The position numbers and the translations under genes were made by a program. Source: Alphaproteobacteria bacterium (GTDB lineage Bacteria > Pseudomonadota > Alphaproteobacteria > Rhodobacterales > Rhodobacteraceae). Taken from it: 64,000 nucleotides of DNA. How positions within the stretch are numbered: position 1 is the first letter of the stretch; each line of letters begins with the position of its first letter. Below the pieces are notes generated by a model. That model made no database searches. It was given only the letters and a program-made list of their open reading frames with translations, and was not told the DNA's origin. The DNA is taken from assembly GCA_030425395.1 (NCBI GenBank), contig JAUIAS010000004.1, positions 88,607 to 152,606 on the forward strand, written 5' to 3'. Below, piece by piece: positions 1-8,335 of this stretch.

Positions 1-423
1 GCCCACTGGTGTGTCCCATTCCGCGTCGCACATCCGGTTGTAAATGCTTGCCTCGGGTGCCCGTTCGCGTCGCCTGCCGCAGACCACCGCGACATCGCCA
101 TGGCTGCGCAGGAACGTACTTGCGGTGTCGATCCATCCGGCGCGCAGGGCGCAATCGCCGTCTACCGTCTGCACCAGATCGGCATCCGACATGTCATGCA
201 GCCGGTCCAGCCCGGCGTTGCGGGCGCGGGCTGCGGTAAACGGGTGGTCCATGTCCAGCGCGACAACCTCGGCCCCGGCCGCCTCTGCCAGCGCGACGCT
301 GCCATCGGTCGATCCGGAATCAACATAGATCAGCCGTCCGTCGATCTGGTCCAGCGACGCAAGGCAGGCGCTTAGCCGCGCGCCTTCGTTGCGCCCGATG
401 ACAACGGCGTGCACCCGGCTCAT
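1..423 (-). CDS. Glycosyltransferase family 2 (partial, C-terminus beyond window start)
   Basis: The minus-strand frame is open from an ATG at 423 to the first base of the window, giving the first 141 residues. The start reads MSRVHAVVIGRNEG, followed by VDSGSTDG at residues 34-41 and VDGDC around 87-91. These are the nucleotide-binding loop and DxD-like metal/sugar-nucleotide site of a GT-A fold family 2 glycosyltransferase. It should transfer a sugar from a nucleotide-sugar to a surface glycan; the acceptor cannot be read from the sequence. Its ATG overlaps the TGA of the upstream glycosyltransferase (ATGA at 420-423), so the two are translationally coupled and probably serve the same polysaccharide. 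The acceptor-binding half lies outside the window. Confidence 0.85.
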   Translation of the reverse strand, partial: MSRVHAVVIGRNEGARLSACLASLDQIDGRLIYVDSGSTDGSVALAEAAGAEVVALDMDHPFTAARARNAGLDRLHDMSDADLVQTVDGDCALRAGWIDTASTFLRSHGDVAVVCGRRRERAPEASIYNRMCDAEWDTPVG

Positions 424-1445
424 GATGTTTCCTCGGGCCAGTCCAGCACGAAGCCCGCCGCGATCAATGGCGCAATCCCGTCGAACTGTGCGACATCCGG
501 CCCGGCCAGCGTCAGGTCGGGGTCGGCCTCAAACGCACGGGTGCGCAGTGCATCTTCGCCGTGATCGCTGACCCCGCGCCGCAGCGTGTCGGTATCGCGC
601 GCAACCGTATTCCCCGCGAATTTGTAATGCTTGATCAGCCCGGTCACCGGTGCCACCCGGACACCCTGCGCGCAATGCGGATGCACACCCGGACGCGCCC
701 CCGGCCCGACGAACACAAGCGGATGTTTGGTCAGGCAACAATTTTCACCAAATACCCGGCGGCGCAATCCGCCCCAAAGAAAAGCAAGCCCGGGACCCAA
801 CTCGACATTCTCGGTCAGCACACCGCCAAAATCCAGCCTGTGATGATCGCGGTAGGGGATCGTGGTGATATTGGACAGGTCGTATCGGTCAAAGCCATCA
901 AGGCAGGCCTTGTAATCGCGCGTTGCCCATTTCTGCAACGGGCCGGGGGGCACCATCTCCAGCATCTGAGCCAGCATCGCCGTGGCCCCCAACCCATCCA
1001 GCCGCGCAGCCAGACCGGTCAGCGTCATGCGATCAGCACCGGGAAACGTAAAGACCTCATCCATATCCGCATAAAGAACCCAGCGCCCGGCGCAAAAGTG
1101 GCGCGCGGCATATTCACGAAACGTGTTTTCCACGTCGTGCCATGCCATGTCAGACGATATAACCGTAACATCCGTTTCCCGGGCTAGACGCTCAAGTGTG
1201 CCATCCGTCGATCCATTGTCGCAAAACAGAAAATGGCTCGTCCCAAGCGCGCGGTAGTGCGCCAGGAATTCGTCGATATAAAAAGTCCCGTCGCGGACCA
1301 GCGCAATCACCACCACGTCGCGCGCGCCGCCAGGCATAACGCGCGGGCCTGAGAGGTGCCGAACCCCCATACGGAACCGCAGAAGATGCGCAAGCCGACG
1401 CGCACGCCACCCAAGCCGCCAAAAAATTCCGTGTTCGCCCGCCAT
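420..1445 (-). CDS. Glycosyltransferase family 2-like protein (PF13704-type)
   Basis: A 341-residue protein. After a basic N-terminal region it shows VVIALVRDGTFYIDEFLAHY, then CDNGSTDGT near residues 75-83, and YADMDEVF at about 125-132 with a DMD metal site. This order is typical of the Glyco_tranf_2_4 group of GT-A glycosyltransferases found in surface-polysaccharide loci. No signal peptide or membrane segment is clear, so a cytoplasmic or peripheral location is likely. It is the first gene of a pair with the truncated glycosyltransferase downstream, with a 3-4 base overlap. The start is uncertain because the ribosome binding site before 1445 is weak; a later ATG near residue 37 is possible. 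The specific sugar is unknown. Confidence 0.8.
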   Translation of the reverse strand: MAGEHGIFWRLGWRARRLAHLLRFRMGVRHLSGPRVMPGGARDVVVIALVRDGTFYIDEFLAHYRALGTSHFLFCDNGSTDGTLERLARETDVTVISSDMAWHDVENTFREYAARHFCAGRWVLYADMDEVFTFPGADRMTLTGLAARLDGLGATAMLAQMLEMVPPGPLQKWATRDYKACLDGFDRYDLSNITTIPYRDHHRLDFGGVLTENVELGPGLAFLWGGLRRRVFGENCCLTKHPLVFVGPGARPGVHPHCAQGVRVAPVTGLIKHYKFAGNTVARDTDTLRRGVSDHGEDALRTRAFEADPDLTLAGPDVAQFDGIAPLIAAGFVLDWPEETS

Positions 1446-1711
1446 AATCGTGACCCGGGTCCGTTCTCAAATACAATCTGTTGATGTCTAGCACGCACGG
1501 AAGGTGGCGTTAACTGCGTTTTCAGGGCTTGGGGCCATTCTTGTGTCTGTTCCACAAGGAAAGGACACCTGATGCAGCACAACCAATCGCGCGTGCAACT
1601 CCGGCGCAGCCGGTTGTTTGCTTTGCTGCCCCATCCCGTCAATTGCGCGGAAATGGCCTTGAACCCGGCTGTCGCGGCGGGGTTGCGCGACGCGGCGGTG
1701 GCGTCGCTGGC
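1446..1711. other. Intergenic stretch between rlmE and the glycosyltransferase pair
   Basis: 266 bases between two minus-strand genes. It should hold the promoter or leader for the glycosyltransferase genes. The plus-strand reading frame that crosses it continues antisense through rlmE and has no family resemblance. I see no convincing hairpin terminator, repeat or RNA gene here. Confidence 0.4.
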
Positions 1712-2413
1712 TCAGCCCCGAAAACCTGTCGCGATCACGAATTTCTCCGAGCTGTCGGCCCTTGAGGACGGGGGCTTGAAATTCGCCACCTTGGTGAATT
1801 TCTGCTTGAGCAGCTTTTGCAAATCGCCTTCGGCCCCTCCGGCCAGAACCTTGGCCACAAAGGTGCCGCCTTCGTCCAGCACGTCAAAGGCGAAATACGC
1901 CGCCGCCTCGCAGAGCGCGATGATCCGCAAATGGTCTGTCTGCTTGTGCCCGGATGAGGACGCCGCCATATCCGACATCACGACATCCGCGGGCCCGTTC
2001 AGCCATTCGCGCATGGTTTCGTCCGCGCCGTCTTCCAGAAAATCCAACTTGTGCAATTCCGCACCGGGGATCTGCTCAACGTCCTGAAGGTCGATGCCGA
2101 TGATGCGCCCCCGCGCCTTGCCCGATTTCTCCCCCAGCGCGTTGATCCGTGGCACGGCCACCTGACACCAGCCTCCCGGCGCGCATCCCAGATCAACGAC
2201 CCGTGCGCCGGGAACGAGGAACCGGTATTTGTCGTCGATTTCCATGATCTTGAACGCGGCACGCCCACGATACCCTTCGCGTTTGGCGCGTTGCACATAG
2301 GGATCGTTCAGCTGTCGCTGCAACCAACGGGTGGAAGACAGAGTGCGCCCGCGCGCGGTCTTGACCTTGACGGTCAGGTCCCGCTGTCCTCTGCCGGATG
2401 TATTCTTGGTCAT
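1712..2413 (-). CDS. rlmE: 23S rRNA (uridine-2'-O-)methyltransferase RlmE (FtsJ/RrmJ)
   Basis: A 233-residue SAM-dependent methyltransferase that should 2'-O-methylate U2552 (E. coli numbering) in the A-loop of 23S rRNA late in 50S assembly. The SAM site is [11 protein letters not shown] at about residues 72-82, and VMSDMA near 140 holds the second acidic residue. The catalytic lysines fit RAAFK (about 51-55) and FVAKVL (about 180), matching the K-D-K-E arrangement of the family. The basic N-terminal extension of about 25 residues ([20 protein letters not shown]) is the usual alphaproteobacterial form. It lies 128 bases downstream of the ppx/gppA gene on the same strand, an order I recall as recurrent in alphaproteobacteria. 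Confidence 0.95.
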   Translation of the reverse strand: MTKNTSGRGQRDLTVKVKTARGRTLSSTRWLQRQLNDPYVQRAKREGYRGRAAFKIMEIDDKYRFLVPGARVVDLGCAPGGWCQVAVPRINALGEKSGKARGRIIGIDLQDVEQIPGAELHKLDFLEDGADETMREWLNGPADVVMSDMAASSSGHKQTDHLRIIALCEAAAYFAFDVLDEGGTFVAKVLAGGAEGDLQKLLKQKFTKVANFKPPSSRADSSEKFVIATGFRG

Positions 2414-2457
2414 CGCTGCGCTCTCCTTGCGCGCCGCCGGTGTCGCGCGCGCGTGCT

Positions 2458-2494
2458 GCTTCTTTCTCGTTTCAAATACCCAAATCCGGCCTCC
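2458..2494. repeat. Possible tail of a Rhodobacterales intergenic repeat
   Basis: Just upstream of rlmE the minus strand carries GGCCGGATTTGGGTATTTG followed by AAACGAGAAAGAAG. The pattern GGTATTT, an A-rich spacer, then GAAAGAAG resembles the 3' end of the repeat at 6431-6493. The similarity is short and was judged by eye. Confidence 0.3.
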
Positions 2495-2541
2495 TACACC
2501 AGAGCCGCAGCCAACCGGACGGGCAACCCTGCCATGCGCGG

Positions 2542-3654
2542 TCAGAAAGGCCCGTCTTCCAGCACGCCATCGGCGCTCATTTGCCCATAGAGCAGCCCCT
2601 CGCGAAGCCCCCGATCCGCCACCGACAGGCGATCCGTCGGCCAGCAGCGCAACAGCGCCTGAAGAATCGCGCTGCCCGACATGATCAGCGCCTGACGGTC
2701 CTCGCCGATACGCGGATCGCGCCGACGTCCCAGCGGGCCCAGATCCAGATACCCGCGAATGACCTTGTCGATCTGATCCGACGTCATGCGCAGCCCATCC
2801 ACTTTGGTCCGGTCATAGCGTTTCAGCCCCAGATGGGTCGCGGCAACGGTTGTGACCGTCCCCGAGGTGCCCACGATCTGAAAATTCTCGCGTGTTTGCT
2901 CGTCCTTATATGGCGCGAAGGTGGCAAGGTTTTCTTCAAAGTACCAACTCATCAGCGCAAATCGCGCGGAATCGTCTTCAACATCGCTGAACTGGTCGCG
3001 CAGCGTCGCAACTCCGAGAGGCACCGAGATCCAGTCCACCACCTTGGCGGCGGGAAATGGAGACTGCTGCGGGTTGAAGCCCGCGTGCAGCCGCATGATC
3101 GCGCGCGGCCTGTCGCGGTGCGGCACGGATGACAGGTCGATCCAGACAAGCTCGGTCGAGCCGCCGCCAATATCCACGACAAGCAATTGATCTGTCTTGG
3201 TGCTCACCAGTGGCGCGCAGGATATGACGGCCAGACGGGCTTCTTCCTCGGGTTGGATGATTTCCAGCTGCAATCCGGTTTCGCGGCGCACGTGCCGGAT
3301 GAACTCGGCGGCGTTCTTGGCACGGCGGCAGGCTTCGGTTGCCACCAGACGCATACGCCGCACGTGATGCCGTCTGAGTTTCTGGTGACAAATCCGCAGC
3401 GCCTGCACCGTGCGCGCCATGCTGGATCGCGACAGCCGCCCGGTCTGTTCCAGCCCGGCACCAAGCTGGACGGATTTGGAAAAGCTGTCCACGACATGAA
3501 ACCCACTGCCCTTGGGTTGGGCAATGAGCATCCGGCAACTGTTCGTGCCAAGGTCCAACGCAGCGTAAAGCTCCGTCGAGTCGGCTTTTTTCGGCGCGGG
3601 GGTCTCAACCGCCACGGGAAACGCGCCCGCACCTTTGGGACGCTTGGGCGCCAT
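2542..3654 (-). CDS. Ppx/GppA family exopolyphosphatase / pppGpp phosphohydrolase
   Basis: A 370-residue ASKHA-fold phosphatase. [14 protein letters not shown] near residues 32-45 is the phosphate-1 loop, and [13 protein letters not shown] near 160 is the second glycine-rich loop with the conserved family acidic residues. It hydrolyses terminal phosphates from polyphosphate or pppGpp; sequence alone does not separate Ppx from GppA. I start at the ATG at 3654 because GGAGGG stands about ten bases before it; the 38 codons further upstream look non-coding. It precedes rlmE on the same strand and is probably co-transcribed. At 370 residues it lacks the C-terminal HD-like domain of E. coli Ppx and GppA (about 500 residues), which is usual in Rhodobacterales. 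Confidence 0.9.
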   Translation of the reverse strand: MAPKRPKGAGAFPVAVETPAPKKADSTELYAALDLGTNSCRMLIAQPKGSGFHVVDSFSKSVQLGAGLEQTGRLSRSSMARTVQALRICHQKLRRHHVRRMRLVATEACRRAKNAAEFIRHVRRETGLQLEIIQPEEEARLAVISCAPLVSTKTDQLLVVDIGGGSTELVWIDLSSVPHRDRPRAIMRLHAGFNPQQSPFPAAKVVDWISVPLGVATLRDQFSDVEDDSARFALMSWYFEENLATFAPYKDEQTRENFQIVGTSGTVTTVAATHLGLKRYDRTKVDGLRMTSDQIDKVIRGYLDLGPLGRRRDPRIGEDRQALIMSGSAILQALLRCWPTDRLSVADRGLREGLLYGQMSADGVLEDGPF

Positions 3655-3961
3655 AGGACACGCCCTCCATATCAAGTTGTTACCAAGATACGCGCGCGCC
3701 TGCCATCGCGCAAGCGTCGTGATCCTTCCCCGGACATCCGAAACAGCACCTCCCAAAGGCCTTTGCACGGAAAACCATGCCGGAGACGTGGCTCATCTTG
3801 TTCATGTGCATATTTCAACGGAGGGGCTGTGGTGTGCCGGTGCGTGGCGGGTTATGTCTGCGGCGTCGTTCTTTGCCGCGCAATTGTCGAAATTGGGCGC
3901 AGGGCAGGGGGCGCTGTCGATTAGTGAAGAAACAGAATTCGCAACGCAGGGAATCAACGAC
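3655..3961. other. Divergent promoter region between ppx/gppA and the C1 operon
   Basis: 307 bases between oppositely oriented genes. It must hold the promoter of the ppx/gppA-rlmE transcript and that of the 3962-6287 operon. I find no confident -35/-10 pair, no strong dyad and no RNA gene. The longer plus-strand frame entering from 3635 has no recognisable N-terminal extension upstream of the start at 3962. Confidence 0.4.
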
Positions 3962-4258
3962 ATGCCAGAGGTTACCATCGTCTATTGGCGCGACATCCCC
4001 GCCCAGGTCATCGTGGGTAAGGGGCGTCGTGGGTCCAAACGGCAGCTTGCAGAGCGGTTCGAACAAGCCATTGACAGGGCGGCAATGAAGATCGGTGCGC
4101 AGGATACCGATGCCTACCTGGCCGAATGGCGCAAAGCTCCTCCCTACACGGTGGATGGCGATCCCGCCGAAATCGCAGAGGCCGAGGGCGCACGCCTTGA
4201 GGCGGAATTCGACAGCGACCGGATCAAGGCGCTGATTGCAAACGACGGGTGGGCATGA
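3962..4258 (+). CDS. Small conserved 'virulence factor' domain protein of the C1/corrinoid operon
   Basis: A 98-residue soluble protein beginning MPEVTIVYWRDIPAQVI, then a basic KGRRGSKRQL segment and an acidic helical C-terminal half. The beginning fits the small family annotated as virulence factor (PF13769), a name with no demonstrated function in this setting. In Rhodobacterales it commonly sits directly before a MetF-like reductase and a methyltetrahydrofolate methyltransferase, as here (26 bases to the next start). That makes an accessory role in folate- or corrinoid-dependent demethylation the best inference. The ATG at 3962 is chosen because homology begins there. Confidence 0.75.
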   Translation: MPEVTIVYWRDIPAQVIVGKGRRGSKRQLAERFEQAIDRAAMKIGAQDTDAYLAEWRKAPPYTVDGDPAEIAEAEGARLEAEFDSDRIKALIANDGWA

Positions 4259-4284
4259 CACCCACATCTTTCTGGGAGGCCGCT

Positions 4285-5214
4285 ATGGCTCTGCTGAAGT
4301 TCAAGAAACGCGATGCTGCGTCGGCTGTCACGTCCAACCCTCAGGTTGAGGCTTTTCTGACCGACTATTCCATCGAGGTGATGCCCCGCACCGCCGAAAA
4401 GGTCGACAATTTCCGCGATCTTTTGCCGGAAGGCACCCGCGTTTATATCGCCCACATCGAGGGAACCCCGATCGCCGACATGGTTGCAACGGCAAAGCGG
4501 CTGGCGGCTGACGGCTATGCGGTCATGCCGCATTTTCCCGCGCGTATCATCAAGGATGCCGCGACGCTCGAAAACTGGATCGCCATGTATCAGGGTGAGG
4601 CAGGCGTAAATCAAGCGCTCTTGCTGGCGGGTGGCGTGGCCACGCCGCACGGGGAATTTCACAGCTCAATGCAGCTGATGGAAACCGGTCTGTTCGACAA
4701 GGCCGGGTTCAAACGGCTGCACGTTGCAGGGCACCCGGAAGGCAACCGTGATATTGATCCCGACGGATCGGACAAGAATGTCATGGACGCTCTGCGCTGG
4801 AAGCAAGGGTTTGCCGAACGGACCGATGCCGAAATGGCGCTGGCCACTCAGTTTGCTTTTGACGCCAAGCCGATTATCGCCTGGGCCGATGCATTGCGCG
4901 ATGCCGGCATCACGATCCCGGTGCATATCGGTATCGCCGGGCCGGCCAAGCTTCAGACGCTGATCAAATTCGCCATTGCCTGTGGTGTGGGTCCATCGCT
5001 CAAGGTGCTGCAAAAACGCGCGATGGATGTGACCAAGCTGTTGCTGCCCTATGAGCCGACAGAAGTTATTGCCGAATTGGCCGCACACAAGGCGGCCAAC
5101 CCGGACTTCAACATCACCAACGTGCATTTCTTCCCGCTGGGCGGGATCAAGACAAACGCCAACTGGGCGATCGAGAACGGTGGCGCATCCGCGCAGCCGG
5201 CAAATACAATCTGA
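4285..5214 (+). CDS. Methylenetetrahydrofolate reductase family protein (MetF-like)
   Basis: A 309-residue TIM-barrel protein. It should interconvert methylene- and methyl-tetrahydrofolate with a flavin. Visible family features are the early EVMPRTAEKVDNF segment, the IEG strand with the following ADMVATAKRL helix, LLLAGG near the middle, HVAGHPEGN, and the late PVHIGIAGPAKLQTLIKFA stretch that resembles the folate/FAD-binding part of MetF. The start at 4285 follows GGGAGG by five bases. It lies between the virulence-factor-like protein and the methyltransferase (11 bases downstream), so methyl groups leaving a corrinoid methyltransferase would be oxidised here. It is divergent from the biosynthetic MetF, so a catabolic direction is likely but inferred. 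Confidence 0.85.
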   Translation: MALLKFKKRDAASAVTSNPQVEAFLTDYSIEVMPRTAEKVDNFRDLLPEGTRVYIAHIEGTPIADMVATAKRLAADGYAVMPHFPARIIKDAATLENWIAMYQGEAGVNQALLLAGGVATPHGEFHSSMQLMETGLFDKAGFKRLHVAGHPEGNRDIDPDGSDKNVMDALRWKQGFAERTDAEMALATQFAFDAKPIIAWADALRDAGITIPVHIGIAGPAKLQTLIKFAIACGVGPSLKVLQKRAMDVTKLLLPYEPTEVIAELAAHKAANPDFNITNVHFFPLGGIKTNANWAIENGGASAQPANTI

Positions 5215-5225
5215 AAGGGGCCGCA

Positions 5226-6287
5226 ATGACCCGGACCATCGTCGAATCCAAATCCAAGACTGCCATCATCGGTTTTGATCAGCCGTTCTGCGTGATTGGG
5301 GAGCGGATCAACCCTACTGGCCGCAAAAAGCTCGCCGCTGAGCTGGAAGCGGGCGATTTCTCGACCGTGGAACGGGACGCGGTAGCGCAGGTTGCCGCCG
5401 GTGCCACGGTGCTCGATATCAATGCGGGTGTGGTCTATAACTCCAACCCCAACCCCAACGAAACCGAACCGCCCTTGATGCGCAAGATCATCGAACTGGT
5501 ACAGGGGCTGGTGGATGTGCCCCTGTGCATCGACAGCTCGGTGCCGGGTGCGCTCGAAGCCGGTCTTGCGGTCTGTGAAGGCCGTCCGCTTCTCAACTCG
5601 GTCACGGGTGAGGAAGAGCGGCTGGAACAGATCCTGCCTCTGGTCAAAAAGTACAATGTGCCCGTTGTGGCGATTTCCAACGACGACACCGGCATTTCAG
5701 AAGATCCCGACGTGCGGTTTGCCGTTGCCAAGAAAATTGTCGAGCGTGCGGCTGACTTTGGCATTCCCGCCCATGATATCGTGGTCGATCCGCTGGTCAT
5801 GCCGATCGGTGCGATGGCAACTGCGGGTCAGCAAGTTTTTACCCTGGTGCGCCGTCTGCGCGAGGAACTGGGCGTGAATACCACGTGCGGTGCCTCCAAC
5901 GTGTCCTTTGGTCTGCCCAACCGCCATGGGATCAACAACGCCTTCTTGCCGATGGCGATGGGGGCGGGCATGACCAGCGCGATCATGAACCCTGTGGCCC
6001 TTCCGGTGGCACAAAAGGCGATTGCCGAAAAGAAAGAAGCCGTTGCCGCGGCGGGCATTATCCTGCCCGAAGACATCGACGACGAAACCTTTGTTACCTT
6101 GTTCGGACTGGGCAGCACCCTGCCGCGCCCCGGCAAGGAAATGGAAGCGATCCGCGCGGCCAACCTGTTGACCAACAATGATCCCCACGGCGCAGAATGG
6201 ATCAAGTTCAACAAAGCTCCGGCCAAAGCGGGAGAAGAAACCCGCGGTCGCGGTGGGCGCGCAGGAAGCCGTCGCCGTCGCGCCTGA
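5226..6287 (+). CDS. Methyltetrahydrofolate:corrinoid methyltransferase (pterin-binding domain)
   Basis: A 353-residue protein with the dihydropteroate-synthase-like TIM barrel. The opening IGERINPTGRKKLAAEL and the strand VLDINAGV are the hallmark pterin-binding elements, and DSSVPGALEAGLAVC and the later CGASNVSFGLPNR match MetH/AcsE-type methyltransferases. It should move a methyl group between a methyl-corrinoid protein and tetrahydrofolate. The start at 5226 follows AAAGGGG. The C-terminus is unusually basic (GRGGRAGSRRRRA). It is the last gene of the operon, followed by a strong terminator. No corrinoid-binding protein, MttB-type methyltransferase or ASKHA activator is present on either side, so its corrinoid partner must be encoded elsewhere. 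Confidence 0.88.
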   Translation: MTRTIVESKSKTAIIGFDQPFCVIGERINPTGRKKLAAELEAGDFSTVERDAVAQVAAGATVLDINAGVVYNSNPNPNETEPPLMRKIIELVQGLVDVPLCIDSSVPGALEAGLAVCEGRPLLNSVTGEEERLEQILPLVKKYNVPVVAISNDDTGISEDPDVRFAVAKKIVERAADFGIPAHDIVVDPLVMPIGAMATAGQQVFTLVRRLREELGVNTTCGASNVSFGLPNRHGINNAFLPMAMGAGMTSAIMNPVALPVAQKAIAEKKEAVAAAGIILPEDIDDETFVTLFGLGSTLPRPGKEMEAIRAANLLTNNDPHGAEWIKFNKAPAKAGEETRGRGGRAGSRRRRA

Positions 6288-6307
6288 TTTCTTGAAGGTT
6301 GTTTTCG

Positions 6308-6341
6308 AAAGGCCCCCGTTGTCGCGACGGGGGCCTTTTTT
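6308..6341 (+). terminator. Rho-independent terminator of the C1 operon
   Basis: A perfect 12-bp stem pairs AAAGGCCCCCGT (6308-6319) with ACGGGGGCCTTT (6327-6338) around a 7-base loop, ending in a run of six T. It stands 20 bases after the methyltransferase stop codon. Confidence 0.95.
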
Positions 6342-6430
6342 GCGATGGGCCTGCGTTCTCAGTCAGGTCCCTCGGCTGACGAAGTCGCAAGCGTTGGGAA
6401 GTCGGTTCTGGGAACACGGTCTGGAAAATT

Positions 6431-6493
6431 GGGGGCGCTGCCCCCCGACGCGCTGTGCGCGTCTCCCCCCGGAGTATTTTTTGCCAGAAGAAG
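6431..6493 (+). repeat. GC-rich Rhodobacterales-type intergenic repeat
   Basis: The element has GGGGGCGCTGCCCCC, a perfect hairpin GACGCGC-TGT-GCGCGTC (6447-6463), then a C-run and GGAGTATTTTTTGCCAGAAG. From memory, this combination of a GC hairpin followed by GGAGTATTT and a CCAGAAGAAG tail is a high-copy intergenic repeat in Rhodobacterales. It lies between the C1 operon terminator and the next gene. Confidence 0.7.
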
Positions 6494-6576
6494 GGGCGAC
6501 TTTTGGGCTGGGCGCGGGGAGTGCGCTAAATTCGCCGAGTGAGCGGGCGTTGTCTTAGGGGCGACAATTTTGGAAT

Positions 6577-6993
6577 TTGGACGTGAACCGCACCGCTTGC
6601 AAGGATCAAAAAACCTGGGGCGCGACCATTGTCGCGGCGGGGCTGGCTGTCTGCATGGCCGGGGCGGTGGTGTTGATGGTGCTGTCTGGTGGATTGGGCG
6701 GGGTTCTGTCGAGATCGGATGCAGAGCCGATCACGGCGCGGATCACCCTTGATAACAGGTGCGCGTTGCGCGGTGATGCGCTGGTTGTGCGGGATCTGGA
6801 GACCGGGCAAGCCGCACCGTTCCTGAGAGGCGTTGCCCGATTGCAAACCGCTTACGGCAACCGTGTGCGATTGGAAATCGCGCCGCGCTATCCGGATGTT
6901 GAGCTGGAAAGCCCAGTTCTACGCGCGCGCGCCGACATGGTCCTGCGAGCGGAATGTCGCGGCCGTTGGCTCGAGGATCTGTTTGCGCGGTAA
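6577..6993 (+). CDS. Hypothetical single-pass membrane protein
   Basis: A 138-residue protein I do not recognise. After about 14 hydrophilic residues there is one clear membrane segment (ATIVAAGLAVCMAGAVVLMVL, about residues 16-36), then a soluble, probably periplasmic domain of about 95 residues with two cysteines. The start is TTG at 6577 or GTG at 6583; neither has a strong ribosome binding site. Codon use looks like the neighbours and the frame ends just before a large hairpin at 7019-7054, so I take it as real. It follows the repeat element and stands alone. Confidence 0.55.
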   Translation: MDVNRTACKDQKTWGATIVAAGLAVCMAGAVVLMVLSGGLGGVLSRSDAEPITARITLDNRCALRGDALVVRDLETGQAAPFLRGVARLQTAYGNRVRLEIAPRYPDVELESPVLRARADMVLRAECRGRWLEDLFAR

Positions 6994-7018
6994 GGACGCG
7001 CGATACCCTTGCGGGTGA

Positions 7019-7054
7019 GCACCGCCCCGCCGGTGATATCCGGCGGAGCGGTGC
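7019..7054. terminator. Large GC hairpin between convergent genes (probable terminator)
   Basis: GCACCGC (7019-7025) pairs with GCGGTGC (7048-7054), and inside it GCCGG pairs with CCGGC around a TGATAT loop, with a small internal mismatch between the two helices. It lies ten bases past the helicase stop on the minus strand and 26 bases past the plus-strand gene. No T-run follows, so termination is inferred from position. Confidence 0.5.
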
Positions 7055-7063
7055 TGGATTGTC

Positions 7064-8335
7064 TCAGGCTGCCTTGCGCGGGCGGCGGCGGCGCGGGCGG
7101 CTTGGGTTCTGGCTGGGCTTCTGGGCCCCACCGTGGCCACCGCCACCGCTGCGGCGTTGACCCTGACGGGCCTTGTTGCGCTGTGCCTGTGGGCTGGGTT
7201 CAGCGGCGGGGCATTTGCCGCTGCCCACGGGAATGCTGGCCTTCATGACCTTTTCGATCTGTTGCAGCAACTCGACCTCTTCGCCACAGCAAAATGCGAT
7301 TGCCTCGCCTTCGCGTCCGGCGCGGGCGGTGCGTCCGATCCGGTGCACATAGTTGTCGGGCGTGTCGGGCAATTCGAAGTTGATGACATAGGCCACGCCG
7401 GGAATGTCGATGCCGCGCGCGGCGACATCGGTCGCCACGAGAACCGTCACAGTCCCTTCGCGGAAGGCGCGAATGGCGCGGTCGCGTTGGCCCTGGCTCT
7501 TGTTGCCATGAATGGACGCCGCGTTGTAGCCATCCGCGATCAGTTGTTTGCTCAGCTTTTCGGCACCGTGCTTGGTGCGTGCAAACACCAGCGTCAGCGC
7601 GTCCTTGTCCCGGTCGAGAATTTCACGCAGCCGGAAAGGTTTCTCGCTCTTGGGCATGAAATGCACCGATTGGGTCACCTTGTCGGCGGCTTTGCCCGGC
7701 GGGCTGACCTGAACCCGTTGCGGATTGGTCAGGTAAGCGCGCGAGATTTCTTCCATCTGCTTGGGCATGGTGGCCGAAAACAGCATTGTTTGGCGCGGGC
7801 TGCCCAGTGCCGGCGCGATCTTGCGCAGCGCGTGGATAAAGCCAAGGTCCAGCATCTGGTCGGCTTCGTCCAGAACCAGATGGGTCGCGGTCGACAGATC
7901 CACCGCGCGGCGGTCCATCAGGTCGATCAGCCGTCCCGGTGTTGCAACGAGGATATCAACCCCACGGGCGAGCACACCGATCTGGCGGTTGATGGACTGA
8001 CCACCAACCACAGTCGTGATCTTGAGCCGGGTATCGGTGACGAAAGGGCGCAGGCTGTCGGCGATCTGGTTGACCAGCTCCCGGGTGGGCGCAAGGATCA
8101 GCGCCTTGACGGTCTTGGGGGCCGGTTTGCCGGGTTCTTCCAGCAGATGCGCCACCAGCGGCAGGCCAAAGGCGAGCGTTTTGCCGGTGCCGGTTTGTGC
8201 CAGCCCAAGCACGTCCTGTCCGTCAAGCGCGATCGGGATCGCCTTGTTCTGGATCGGTGTGGGCTGGGTGAAGTTGCCGCGCTTTAGCGCAGCGTTAAGT
8301 GCCGGGGGGAGTCCCAGCATGTCGAAATCGAACAT
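7064..8335 (-). CDS. DEAD-box ATP-dependent RNA helicase (RhlE-like)
   Basis: A 423-residue RNA helicase with the full motif set: the Q motif (FTQPTPIQ, about 22-29), motif I AQTGTGKT (46-53), PTRELVNQI, VATPGRLIDLM, VLDEADQMLDLGF (motif II), FSATMPKQM (motif III), and in the second RecA domain VFARTKHGAE, ATDVAARGIDIPG and HRIGRTARAG. The last 50 residues are a basic Gly/Arg/Lys-rich tail typical of RhlE-type helicases that act on structured RNA, for example in ribosome assembly or RNA decay. I start at the ATG at 8335, which follows GGAAAG; the open frame upstream of it is not conserved-looking. A GC hairpin sits directly before the ribosome binding site. Confidence 0.95.
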   Translation of the reverse strand: MFDFDMLGLPPALNAALKRGNFTQPTPIQNKAIPIALDGQDVLGLAQTGTGKTLAFGLPLVAHLLEEPGKPAPKTVKALILAPTRELVNQIADSLRPFVTDTRLKITTVVGGQSINRQIGVLARGVDILVATPGRLIDLMDRRAVDLSTATHLVLDEADQMLDLGFIHALRKIAPALGSPRQTMLFSATMPKQMEEISRAYLTNPQRVQVSPPGKAADKVTQSVHFMPKSEKPFRLREILDRDKDALTLVFARTKHGAEKLSKQLIADGYNAASIHGNKSQGQRDRAIRAFREGTVTVLVATDVAARGIDIPGVAYVINFELPDTPDNYVHRIGRTARAGREGEAIAFCCGEEVELLQQIEKVMKASIPVGSGKCPAAEPSPQAQRNKARQGQRRSGGGGHGGAQKPSQNPSRPRRRRPRKAA

